Shown here: positions 26,271 to 38,500 of the stretch, one piece after another
How the letters are laid out: the number at the start of each line of letters is the position of its first letter
Position numbering within the stretch: the first letter of the stretch is position 1
Source: Monocercomonoides exilis
Taxonomy: Eukaryota; Preaxostyla; Oxymonadida; Polymastigidae
NCBI GenBank assembly: GCA_001643675.2
Contig: LSRY02000016.1
Coordinates: forward strand, 186,001-250,000
Direction: 5' to 3'
DNA length: 64,000 nt
Made by a program: the position numbers and the translations under genes
The notes under the pieces: generated by a model
Databases searched by the model: none
Told to the model about the DNA's origin: nothing
What the model saw: the letters and a program-made list of their open reading frames with translations, nothing else

Positions 26271-27342
26271 TCATTCGTCTTTTTCTTCGAGCCATTTCTT
26301 TGCTTCTTCAATTGCTTGATCTCTCAATTCGTCTGGAACCCTACCAAAGATCTTGTCAGTCGAGCGAACCCATCCAAATTCCAATTCAAAAGCTTTTTCA
26401 TCTTCGTGGCGAAGGCCATACAAACTGCAATCAATGATGAAAGAACAACGAGAAGAAATAATCATATTGTTTATTTTGAAAAAAGAAATTTTTATTTCAA
26501 TTTATTCAAATTTATGAATTCACTCAATGATAAAAAGGCAAACATTTTTGCCGCTTCTTTGACAGCTTGTTCGCACGTAAGTTTATCCAAAGGAAGCATC
26601 TCTATGTCTGTTCTTGCTTGAGCTTTTTCTTTTCCAATTGCCACTCCATTATATCCCTTAAAAACGTAATTGTTACGCTTTAACAATGATCGTTAAATAA
26701 AAAAGAGCAAACATAAAGAGTTGCTGCAGGATCTGTTGAATATAACTGTGGCTTATCATCATAGCCAGCAATAATTGTAGATACACCAAATGGGCGATAT
26801 GCTCCAAATTGAGTGAATTGCTGAAGGTATATTGAAAGCCTTTCCGCAAGGACTCTAACTGGTATATCCTCGTGATAATTTTTTTTGTAATCAGCGGCCT
26901 ATTCACAAAAAATAGAAAAAAAAATAGTCCATATACAGTTATATTCATGAATATCAAAAAAATATTTCATCATCATGCAAACAGTTTCTTTGCAATGTGA
27001 TGCAAGATGCCTTCCATCCGCCAAAAGCCCTGCAGAGACCTAAAACAAATGACGGAGAAATTTCACATTTAATATTTTCTTAAAAATAATTATTATTTCA
27101 AATAATACCAATCCAATTGATTTTGCTGCTGTAAGAATACGAGATTGTGAGTATGGAACAACAAGAGGAGAGATCTGGAAATTTACGCATGCAACAACAA
27201 CTCCATCAACACATTTAATTCCAATTGCAGTTCCGCTTTTTTCTGTTGCTTTCATTGCGTACTCCACTTGGAATACTCTTCCATCATTGCTAAATGTTGA
27301 TGTTGAATAATCGTACCCCGCTCCGACTGCAGATGTTGTCAT
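26271..27342 (-). CDS. PSMA3: 20S proteasome subunit alpha, PSMA3 type, five exons
   Basis: Reading the minus strand, exons are 27342-27109, 27039-26983, 26898-26713, 26656-26544 and 26424-26271. They total 744 nt, i.e. 247 residues plus TGA. The N-terminus carries the alpha-subunit signature (GYDYSTSTFSNDGRVFQVEY) that forms the gate of the alpha ring. Further blocks match PSMA3: AGLLADGRHLA, RPFGVSTIIAGYD, GYNGVAIGK and DEKAFELEFGWV. The length matches the ~250 residues usual for the family. Alpha subunits are non-catalytic and form the outer rings of the 20S core that binds regulators. Introns begin GTATTATT, GTTTGCAT, GTTTGCTC and GTTTGCCT. The last donor was chosen because it restores the expected AAKILYGLRHEDEK junction. 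The start ATG at 27342 matches the usual N-terminus, although the frame stays open upstream. Confidence 0.95.
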
Positions 27343-28127
27343 AAAAAATTTGATCAATACCATTATATTCTTTTTAAAAAATGATAATGAAACTTTTCGA
27401 ATAATTGAACTGGTCACAAATAATAGTCTGAATAATTTTGTGACAACAATTAAAACGAAATTGTTCATGTTAAAAGCATTTAAGTTTTATTTCTGAATTC
27501 TTATTAATTTTTTGAATAATTTAAATTTTTTTAATCAACTTGACAATAACTTAGAGTTTAAGAAAAGAAATTGTTATTTATTTATCGGTTGTGATCACAT
27601 TGAAGGAGCGCAAGTTCTTGAAAAGAACAACTTTTGTGAATGACAGTACACTTGGTGAATAAAGCGATTGTTTGTGAAAAAGCAGGAAGTTTGTGTTTTT
27701 CATATCCTTTTTCAAAAAGAAAATTTTAGTTTTTTCGACTTGAAAATGAAATTTTATCTTTATTAATGCTTTGTTCCTGAAATATTTTTGATTATTTTTC
27801 TTTTTTTTATGAGACAGATATTTGCTTTTTGTCGTGAGTTCGTCAGAAAAAATTTAAAAAATCACGAAAAAAAATAACAACAATAAAATTTAATAAAAAC
27901 CTGAAAATAATTTGGGTGACAGTTTTATTCTTAAAAAAATATTTGATTTTTTAACATTCTATCATTTACTGACTTTGCAATACAATCAATTCAATTTTTG
28001 ATCATTTAAATAATGATTGAGTCATCAGGAAAATCATCTTCGAATTCTCTTCATAGACTGTAATCCATTTCCAAATACCGTTCATTTTCATCGCCTTCGC
28101 AGAAAGTATTCGAAATAAAAAAGAAAT
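27343..28127. other. AT-rich spacer upstream of the proteasome gene
   Basis: This stretch lies between the proteasome start codon and the first recognisable transposase-like codons. It is AT-rich with many poly-A/T runs and no supported coding frame. A small imperfect palindrome (AGTTCTTGAAAAGAACAACT, about 27611-27632) is visible. It should contain the proteasome promoter, but no motif was identified. Confidence 0.55.
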
Positions 28128-29620
28128 ATGATTTATCGTGGAAAGTGGTTGTACCATCGCATTCAATTTCCAACGGAACATGGGAAAGAGGGATTGCCGA
28201 AATCAAAGAAAAGCCTGAAGTCGGAAAAGCAGGACGACCGACTGTAAAAACCTAAAGTGAAATTGAAAAGAAAGAGAATCAAACAATCGCAATGTTTTTT
28301 GAACAAAAAAGAATTCGACTGAAGGATATGCTATTGATGGTTTGAAAACAATGTTATTTGGTTTTTTCATCAATTTTTTAATGAAGATAAAAGGAACCAT
28401 CGATTCTTATGCAGAGAACGAAGAAGAAATAAAGAAAGTCAATTCAAATAATTCCAAGATCTTATTGAAAGAAGCTTGATTTTGAATGCATCGAAATCTT
28501 TGCCCATGGAAATAGTTAAGATTTGTGCGCAACCCATTTTACGATATGTGCGCGGTTCGAAAATCGATCTTTCATTATCACAACCATTGATGTTGATTCA
28601 AGAGACATTTTCAATTTTGACGAATCTTGCATCCGAGTTTGTGATGGAACAACAAAACTTGTTATTTGTTTAAAAAAATCAATTACCCCCTTCCGTCATA
28701 TCCACCGAAAACTGAAAATGCAACAATATATATTTGCATTTGTGCAGATGTGTCACATCCGCCATTCTTTTGAATTAAAAAAAAAAAAAATCATCTTAAT
28801 GTCCAAATTTTTGTTTAATTTTCTAAAAAATTGAAAATCTCAAATTCTTATCGAATTTCTGTTTTCACTCACGAAAACACATCCAAACGGATAAAATAAC
28901 ATTATAAAGGATTTGTTTCAATGACAGCAAAGTTTGGTGAGTTGGAACAGAAATTTGATTGAACAATGAAAATTTTTATTTTTTTGAATATTGAACAAAT
29001 GGAACTATTCAAAAAAATCAAAGAAATATTTTCATTTCTTTCTTCGTTCGATATGAATTATTAAGGATCCTTATTTGGATAGATTTCAACAGAAATGTTT
29101 CAACTTATAATGGCAAAAGAGTGGATTCCTTTGATAGCTGAAAAACGAAAATTATTGACAACAAAGAAAACACTCATTGTATTGGACAACCATCGAAAGT
29201 TCCATAATTCGAAAGACAAAATATTTTCAAAACAGAACAATGTGATAATCGAATAGTTTCACCCAAATATGACACCACGTCTCCAGCTCTGTGACAATTA
29301 TGCATTTGCCTGAATAAAGCAAGCACTTCAAAACTCTTACGTTAGACCAGTTAGTTTAACAACTTCTTCATACTGAAAAACTTTGGCAGATGTTTTGCTT
29401 GAAGCTTTATCAGAAGCAATATTTCCTTCGGTTACGAAAACAGCATTTCTGTTTATAAGTGTTTATCTTATGGCTGCTGCTCCTGTGTTGAATCGAGTAT
29501 ACAGCGTTCCAACATCTTCAGAAAAAACAACGTCATCAAATTTGTCTTCTCAAAACATGAAGCAAAGCTTATTCAGTGATTTTTCTCCAAAAGAATATCA
29601 CCAAATGAATGAGAAATGAG
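28128..29620 (+). pseudogene. Decayed pogo/Tigger-like DDE transposase
   Basis: Pieces of one transposase can be read in order across stops and frame changes. An N-terminal DNA-binding-like part (about 28140-28350) shows GTWERG and KAGRPTVKT before an in-frame TAA. A first catalytic block IFNFDES lies near 28607. A block MFQLIMAKEWIPLIAEKRK (about 29095) leads to LIVLDNH near 29170, the second aspartate. NMTPRLQLCD near 29270 carries the third. The last part reads ADVLLEALSEAIFPSVTKTAF (29386 on). Three in-frame stops (TAG near 29256, TGA near 29312 and 29371) interrupt the otherwise continuous 3' third, and at least one frame change separates it from the 5' parts. The D/D/D layout and NxTxxLQxCD motif are those of DDE_1 (pogo/Tigger) transposases in the Tc1-mariner superfamily. 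Terminal inverted repeats were not found. Family assignment is by motif only. Confidence 0.7.
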
Positions 29621-31157
29621 ATGAAAAGCATAAGTCTGAAATGAGGATTGCGGAAAGATTTAGTGATAATTGTTCTGTCCCCAAACAAGTTGAAGAAGAA
29701 GAACAGAAAGCGATTAAAGAACCACTTTGTGTGAAGAAGAAGATTATTAGACAAAGAAGAAAAAAGATTGATGATGATTTTTTGCATAGAAATGAATGAA
29801 GTTGTTTGTTTAATTGAGAAGAGACTGATTCAATCAAACTCAGAACCAAGTGAAGTTCGCTCAAAAGGAGATTTATTGACGATAATTCAAATTCAGAAAA
29901 AATGAAAACAACAAACAAATATTTATTGTTTAATATTTTTGTTTATCCGATCAAAAAGCTCGGATTTTTCATAAAATTGTTCTCATATCATTAAAACATT
30001 TTTGGCATTTTCAATCAATAGCTATCAACAAATAATATATAACATCTGTTTGTTTTCTTGTTAAAATAAACTCAAAATTTGTAGAATGTTATCCAAATGG
30101 AAATGAAAATCATTATTGTTCCCGAATGAAGATTGAAATAGACGTTACTAAATTTTCTTAACTACCGGGTTTTCCACGATCTCCAGGATTTTTCCACCAA
30201 GGGTTGATAATGATATGAACAATCGGTAAATGCACAAGATACGACCGGTCTCAATATTGTCATATGTTGTAGCTACGATAATAACATAAAGTGAGCTTAA
30301 GTTTTTTTCTGCCTGTTGTGTGCGGAAACTGTGAAATATGTTATTTAAATTTACGTGAAAATAAAATATCCTGTTCAATTTTTATTTCATTAATGAGTAT
30401 TTTAGGGTTTTTATTTGTTAACTTTTTTTATCACAGTTTTGATGTTTGGGTTTATCTCAAATCAATTGGTTGGGGTTGAATTGTGTTGCATATTTCACTT
30501 TATTTTTAAAATAAAAAATATTTTCAACACGGATCAAAACAGTTCTTTTCAAATTGGGGTCAAGTTGAATTGTGTTTAATCAAAGCATGTTTTAATGCCT
30601 TCTTGAAGAATTTATATTATTTGGGTGATTATTTTTGAAATCATATTTTTTCATTCAAAAATATCGGTTCGAAAATAACCCTTGAATATTAATAAATGAA
30701 CACAAAAAAATTCTAATGGAATGTTTGAGACATCTTCATCTTTATTTCAGCAAAAACATTTGTTTTTGAAACAGTTGTGATAGTTTTTATATTTGAATTC
30801 AAAATCTCTTCCCAATGACAAACAATCTTTGAAAAATAAACACCCCGAAAAAAGTTATGATTTCAAAAATAAACACCCATTTATCTGTTTATTTAAATTA
30901 TTGTTGAATATAATTGATGTTAAAAATTTTTGATCAATACCAATCTTGAGGGAAATAATAATTTGATTCATTTAAAAATAAAAGTTTCCTCACAAAAGAA
31001 AGACATAATAACTTTACGAAACAGATAACAACAATATTATAATCATCGATACAAATTTTTATTAACGGTAGTATATTGTGCAATAACCGAACAATCATTA
31101 TATCAAGACACGGAAACGCTTTTTCCGAAAGAAAAATTTTTATTTTCAAAATTGTGA
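29621..31157. other. AT-rich stretch without supported genes
   Basis: About 29636-29800 may be a decayed charged C-terminal tail of the transposase (Lys/Glu-rich codons in the same frame, ending in TGA). Beyond that the sequence is AT-rich. It holds only short frames and small imperfect direct repeats, such as two copies of a GTTGAATTGTGTT core (about 30475 and 30563) and two of AATAAACACCC (about 30837 and 30872). No RNA gene was recognised. Confidence 0.5.
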
Positions 31158-31159
31158 TA

Positions 31160-32144
31160 GAGTTACACTTTAACTCTGACCTGTATTTTAACCCCCACCT
31201 TTTTTTTGTGGAGCTGGCTACGGCTTAATACAAGCTTGTTGCCAACAAAATATAACCAGAAATGTTTATTTTAATATATTTTGATTATGCAAAAAATATT
31301 TTTTTACGAATTTTTTTTTCTCAGAGATCTCGGTATTTTTTTAATTTTATTTTTTGATCATTAAATTGATGGTCTTTCCATGAATATAACATTCTGGAAG
31401 TTATAAGCTACATCATCATTACACATCTTATCCTTTTTATTGTTTTTATAACTTTTCACATTTCAGAAGTTTCTTTTTCATCTGTTTTCTCATTTCATCC
31501 ACTTTTCGAAAAAATGAAAATTTTTAAAGAACGAAGAATTTTTATAAAAAGTTTTAAGATTATCCTTAATATATGTTAGAATGTTAATTATGTAGATATA
31601 CAAAAAAGCTTTGCAAATTTGATTTTTAATAGAAAAATGAAAAACATTGATTTCGGTAATTTTGATTTTTAAAACAAATCACATTTATTCGACAAAAAAT
31701 TATGTGAGTGTACAACAATATATAGAGTTTCAAATGAGATACAGCTTATAAAATTTAAAAATTGGTTTTAATACAATAAAAAATTTCATTTTTTCGAAAA
31801 GTGGATGAAATGAGAAAACAGATGAAAAAGAAACTTCTGAAATGTGAAAAGTTATAAAAACAATAAAAAGGATAAGATGTGTAATGATGATGTAGCTTAT
31901 AACTTCCAGAATGTTATATTCATGGAAAGACCATCAATTTAATGATCAAAAAATAAAATTAAAAAAATACCGAGATCTCTGAGAAAAAAAAATTCGTAAA
32001 AAAATATTTTTTGCATAATCAAAATATATTAAAATAAACATTTCTGGTTATATTTTGTTGGCAACAAGCTTGTATTAAGCCGTAGCCAGCTCCACAAAAA
32101 AAAGGTGGGGGTTAAAATACAGGTCAGAGTAAAAGTGAAACCCT
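31160..32144. mobile_element. Long near-perfect inverted repeat (foldback/MITE-like element)
   Basis: The left arm (about 31160-31525) and right arm (about 31778-32144) are reverse complements over some 360 bp. Across the central ~340 bp I saw no mismatch by eye. Landmarks are CTCTGACCTGTATTTTAACC near 31173 with its complement ending near 32129, and ACTTTTCGAAAAAATGAAA near 31501 with its complement near 31782. A 252-bp AT-rich loop lies between the arms. The outer ends drift apart around GTTACACTTTAACTC versus GTTTCACTTTTACTC. No coding frame is supported and no clear target-site duplication was found. The structure suits a foldback or MITE-type non-autonomous transposon; a hairpin-forming RNA source is another possibility. 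Confidence 0.85.
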
Positions 32145-32591
32145 CGTTAATATTTAAACATAATTTTATTCACAATTTTTAGAAAATTTGAGAGGACAGA
32201 ATTTCGTTATTCTTTTCGGATAAAAAACTGTATCAAGATACACTCCATACAAGAATAACTTTCGAATAATTTCATTATTCATGAGAACATTTTTATTTTG
32301 TTTGTTTACTAAATTACAATTTTGAAAGAAAAAAATTCTCATTTTGATTATAAATTTGTTCAATTATCCACTTTCATGGAAAAAACAATAAATATGGAAT
32401 TATAATTTTCACAAGTTTAGAATGACAAAAAATAAACTAAAATTAATTGAAAATTCAAATTGAAACACACACTTTTTAATAAAAAAACAGAACAAAAAAT
32501 AATAATTAATTTCAAAGATATACTCATACGCATATTCAGAGAATCATAAAACTTTTGAAATACTTTTGAAATGTTTTTGAAATTGAAATGA
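32145..32591. other. AT-rich spacer downstream of the surface-protein gene
   Basis: About 450 bp separate the inverted repeat from the stop codon of the minus-strand surface protein. It is AT-rich with only short, unconvincing frames, and is presumed to include that gene's 3' untranslated region. Confidence 0.5.
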
Positions 32592-35500
32592 TTAATCAAA
32601 GTAACTTGCATAGGAACTAGATTGCTCATTTATCAGAACTGATCTGGCATATTCATTGAACTTTTTCCATTGATTCTTCCTTGAAGAACGCTTTTTAACA
32701 AATATAATTATAAAAATAATTATTCCAATCAAAATAATTGAGCATGGTACAGAAATGGCAAGTATCGTGTACAACTTTCTTTTGCCATTATCACTTGGAG
32801 TATCTGGTTCGAAACGAAACGAAACGGAAGAAGATGAGAATGACACTCCACCATCACATGAAATAAAGAAATAGAGAATAGATGGTGGCTTTTCCGAAAG
32901 TGTCGAAATATTTAATGAACCTTCTGTAGTTAATACATATGAAGAAGGGTCAGCTGAATCAAGCTCCGCAACAAGAGGCACTTGTAATATTGCATCACTT
33001 TCATTTAAACGTTGAAGCAAACTTAATGATAAGTTGTGGTTACAATTGAATTTTGAACCAGCTAAAGATTTATGCAAAGAATTAATTATTGGAATAGAGT
33101 TTGTCAAGGAAATTACGAGTATTGGGTTAAATGGTTGAATATTGTTTCCTTTGAAGGTTAACTGCGGAAGGATTGGATATTCTTTTTGCTTAACATTTGA
33201 AACGTTGCACTCTAATTTTTCAACAGGCTTGATTCCGCACTGTTTTACGGATTTGTCCTTTTGAGTTGCCTGTGCACAAATATCGTCGCACAGCATCGAA
33301 GATTCACTTATATCCTGAGATGGCTCCTTTAACATTACTTTGGAAGAACTGCATCCAATATCAAGAGATGACTGTATGCCATGGTATGTAAATGAATTAT
33401 CATTAAACTCACTAAATTCATCAATGTCAATCTCAACACCAGATTTTGCTACAATTGCTCCATTCTTTGATTCAGTAATATTCGATGAGCTAATTGACAC
33501 AGTGAGTGTGCCATCTCCATTTGATTTTTTTGCTTGTCCATTCACTGATAAAGCACCTCCACAAGGAAACGTGACCCATTTCCCTGCTTGATTATGCCTG
33601 TCATTTAAGAATAATGCAGAAGATAAATTATTTAAGGCTGTGGTATTTCGTGAAAACTGATTCGATTCAACGCCTAATGATATTTTACGTGAATTTGAAA
33701 GAAAAGTTGCATTCCGCCTAAAGTTGTTTGGTAAAACTGAATAACAAGAATTTTCAGAGAAAAAGCAACCATTTAGTATTACAGCTGCTTTATCATCATT
33801 TGAATGAATATTTCGTTCTGAATGCAAATAACCAAGAAGTTCCGAAAAATTTGGAAGCCATTTTTCGCTCTCGGTTTTCAATCCATGCGCAACCGCTATT
33901 GCACCTCCCTCTTCGTCAGCTGTATTATGGATAAAAGTTGAGTGCTCAATACGAGTTTCTACCCATTTATTGACAATTCCTGCCAGCAGAAAAATGGCAC
34001 CTCCTCGAGATGAATGACAATTTGTGAAAGTGGCGCCATCAATAGAAACCACGCAAGAGGCATCAGAGATTGAAGCTATGTAAATAGCTCCACCTTTCCC
34101 ATCATTTCTAATTGTGCTGCAGTTCTGAAAAAGTGAATTCCCCGATATGTTAATTGCTGAGGCCTTATCGAATAAAATATAGACTGCGCCTCCTTTTTTG
34201 CTTGCTGTGCAATCTTTGCAAACAGCCGAAAACTCAACATTTTCACAGTTCGGTTTGGACAAAAAAATAGCTGGGCCTGCGAAAGCAGATAAATTTGTGA
34301 ATGAAGACCTTCCAATTTTCACTTCATTGACATTAGCTATTCTTAAAGCTGCACCACATGCCTTAGAATCGTCTGAAAATGAGCTTTGAGTTGCATCGTA
34401 ATTAGAAAAGGTCAAATAATTATCATCATTTTGAGGCATCCCCCCTTCTGTTGTTAGCCGATTGCATCCATCAATACTAACCATTGGCAAATGAAATTTT
34501 ACACCTGATTGTTTTAACAATCCCCGATTATCAAACGAGCAGCATTGCAAAGAAATTGATGGCAGATACACTTTCGTGGACACTTTTCGCTTTAAACGAT
34601 CTTTTGCTTTAAAAATCTCTGGCTTGCTGTAAAAAAGCTTTGAATTATCACATCCTGCATATAAGGACATCCCATCAACCTCAGCTTTACAATCACAAAA
34701 ACTTAAAGAACTAAAAGATGTGGAGCGATGACTGCATATTCCACCACCTTTTCCACCAGAGGACGATCCAATAAAGCGGCACTGACTTATATCAGCAGAA
34801 CTATCTAATAACTGAAAATCATAAATTGAACTATGTGGGAATAATTGAGTGCTGTAAGGATCTAAGTAAATGCTTCCTCCATCCAAAGAAGATGAACAAT
34901 TTGTGAAATTCACATTTTGAATAGTCACAAGAACACAAGTAGATGGAATAACAAGAACATTCCCATTCTTTGAGCAAACAGAATCAACTTGGGAGTTGAT
35001 AAATGAAAAGCTTTTCACTTTATCCAATCGAAACAAAGAAGATATTGAGGTTGACACATGATTTTTAAAAGAAGAAGCCTTGCTTTTGCCAATTATTGAA
35101 ACTTTATCAATATTTGAGCATGCGAATATTTCTGATGCACTGACATCTTTCGAATCTTTATTTCCAGACACAATATCAAAATCTGTTAAAGATACGTTGC
35201 CTTCAATACGAGCATCTCCTTCTGATAGCTTGATAGCAAAAAATGCATGAAAATCCCCTTCATTCTCCGAAGTATCTGACACAATTGCATTTGTCACACT
35301 TACTGAAGAAAGACCAACATATCGCTGTGAAAAGATACACGCTCCATCTTTTGTAGCTTTCACGTTCGAAAATCTAATTCGGTACATTGAAATATCTTTT
35401 TCGTACTCGGTAGCAGATGAATATTTACATATATATATTGCACCTCCTTTCGTTGCTGAAGAACAATTCTCAAACTCAACATTCAAAAGATTTATCTGAC

Positions 35501-38500
35501 TCACATCCGATCCAATGTATATAGCTCCACCTGCATTTGTTTCATCTTTCGAATAAAAATTTGAAAGATTCTTGAATTTAATGTTGCTTAATTGAAATGA
35601 AGAGACCTTATCAACTGAAATTCCTGCACAAGAAATGAATGAATTATGGTTGGCAAACGAAAGCAGAGCCTGTGGATATTCAATGGATGAGGTTATCGAA
35701 ATATCTTTTACGCCTCGTATAAATATTAGAGGACCAGTATCTGAAGGAATATCAACCTGAGAATTTGAATTGCCATCAAAAGTTATGTCTTGTAAAATCG
35801 TACTTGCAGTTGTCACGCCTCGTGTTCCTTCAGTATGAAAGAAAATGCAACCATCCCTCGCAAACACATTTGAATACGTAACATCCTTAATAACGATATT
35901 GTCAATGTCGCATACCTCAATCGCACCTCCGCTGCTGCCTGACCAGTGAGTCAAAAAGGATGTTTTTTGAACTTCACTTGATGAAATACTTAGAAATGTC
36001 AGTCTCTGGGCCACAATAAAGGCAGAAGGGTCTTTCGGACCAGCGGTAACATATTTTCCTGTGAATTTTACACCTTTGATATCTACACGAGGAAATGAAG
36101 AACATTCTTTTCCACTAAAAAAAGCAGCACATCCATTTTGAGATGTGCAGTGAGTGAAAAAAGAATTCTCAATTTCAACATTGCAATTAACTATCATTCC
36201 GCCACCTGACATATCTGCCACGCACTCGGTAAATATCACATTTTTCAAAACGCACAGATTATCATCATTGATCCTTTTGGATGAGACGAAATTTGAATCT
36301 GATGAAGACAAAATCGCAATACCTCCTCCATCACCATGACGTGCTTTGCAATTCATAAACGTAGTATTCTCAAGAAGGATATGAAAATTCGAAGCACTAA
36401 CATGCAATCCACCACCAATCTCAGATGTTAAGTTACAAAAACTTACAGATTTAATTGTGACAGAATTAGATTTGTTTATGAATATTCCTCCACCACTCAC
36501 GCTTGGATTTTCATTAAAAAAATAAGCTATAGATTTGAGTTTTGATTCGAAAATTAATTCTTCAACATAATTGAAATGCACGAAGTAAACGCTATTATGA
36601 CCAATAGCATTTACTCCTGATGTATAACACTTGCAACCAATAAAATGCATCGTTCCTTTTCCATTTACAGTGTCTAAACCTTCATTGCTTTGATAGATAG
36701 CATTCCCATATTTTCCGAAAAGGTCAGTAAACGTAATGTTTTCGTAAATACATTCAATACAACGATACAGCTCAATCCCTCCAGCATCAGAATTAGACTC
36801 TTGGCTGGATAACTGTGAAGCACCAGGTTGATCACACGTTAATAATACTTTGGTCAAATTCTTAACATGAATAAGTGCACCACCCGAAGCTTTCTCTTCT
36901 TGACCGTTTAACAACCCATACGCATTTGGATTTTGGATTGTAAGTGTAACAGGAATATCAGAAATACGCTCGATAGCAATTCCAGTACCAATATCAGATG
37001 AGCATTGATAAATCGCAGAGTTAACAAAATTTACAGATCTTAGAGAATATACAGCACCCCCTTTTGAATTATTTTGTGATGAAGACTTTGCACTGCAATC
37101 AGCAAAGGTTACATTGCTAATTGTTGTAATTGCTGGACTGAAATCGGAAAGTGATGAAGAAAATTCTGACAAGAAAATTGCGCCACCTTTTCCAGTCATT
37201 TGCTTTTCTCCATTCGCAGAGCATCCTTGAAAAATGCAATTCGTGATAGAAACAGTTATTGTGCTTGAATCGATCCAAAGGGCAGCGCCTTCAAAAGAAT
37301 GCAAATTTCTAAATTGAATATTCTCAACAGAAAGGCTCTGGACAGATTCAACGGTAATGCCTGCGCTTTTTTGATTACTACTTGAACCAATCATATGCGA
37401 TTGATCGTTTTCATCCCCCTTAATTTTCACATTAGTGTATTTCCTGGCATAAATATATGGACCATATTTATTGACATCTGGTAAAAATTCATCGCTTTTC
37501 AAAAAACCACATTCATGAACACTTAAAGTATCTAAAGTATCATTTGATAAAGCGTCAGATGTTGCAACTATCCCACATCCACATGCTCCAACAACATCAG
37601 AAAATGAAACCTTGCTTAAAAAAAGTTTGCTAACTTGATTTGCAAAAATTCCACCACTTACAGATGTTGATGCATGATCAACAAACATAGAATGTGCTAT
37701 AAATTCAAGACGAGAAAGAAAACAAGCAAGTACAAGAACATCATTGGAAATGAAATTATTCTTTGATGAGTAATTTCCATCAAATGTACATCCCTCGAAT
37801 GAGGCATTCATAGCTTCAGTTAAAGAACCATTAAGAGTAATAAGAGCACCATTTTGATTTGAACTTTTGTAAAAAGAACATCCTTTTGCAACAATTGAAC
37901 GTTTACATGAGATGCATTCTGATTTATTAGCTGAAGATTTATGAACTGAGCAACCTGACATTTTAAGACCAGATATACTGATAGGCGAAACCGTTGCAAT
38001 GCTAGATAATGTATGTGAAATCGCAGAAAAAGCTATTCCAGCGCCATCTCCATCAATATTTGCATCAGAAGAGCATTCAGTAAAAATGCAATTAACGATC
38101 GAAATTTTTGCAACATTCCCTCCAAAATAGAAGCCTCCACCGATAACTGCTGATGCTTTACTTACTGTTGCGTTTGAAATATCCACCGTTTCAACTTGAT
38201 CAATAAAAAGCGCCCCTCCATTTTGCGTAGTTGAAATATGATTCAAAAATTTCGTTTGGCAATCTTCTACAATAATTGAAAAATCCTTCACTGAATGAAT
38301 TGATAGAAGTGATCCGATTTCATCTGGCTCTTCTATTTCTTCGTCAACACCAACAAAGTCACATCCATCGATCTTAAAGCTTGTTGTCAGAGTTGATGTG
38401 TTGTCTTTAAGCTGTGAGCAAATGCAACATCCCTCTTTTCCAAATACAGATTTGAATTTCACCTCTGAAAATTCTGCATTGTCAACACTTAACAATTGAA

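Noticed and set aside
27040-27468. Extension of the proteasome subunit N-terminus to an ATG upstream of 27342
   Set aside because: The frame is open, but the added residues are hydrophobic and unlike any alpha subunit; the ATG at 27342 gives the usual N-terminus.
28550-28570. tRNA B-box-like GGTTCGAAAATC
   Set aside because: There is no matching A box or foldable cloverleaf, and the site lies inside the transposase relic.
30655-30680. Second B-box-like GGTTCGAAAATAACC
   Set aside because: No acceptor stem pairing or A box is found nearby.
30830-30885. Two AATAAACACCC copies about 35 bp apart
   Set aside because: Only two short copies in AT-rich DNA, not enough for an array or a defined element.
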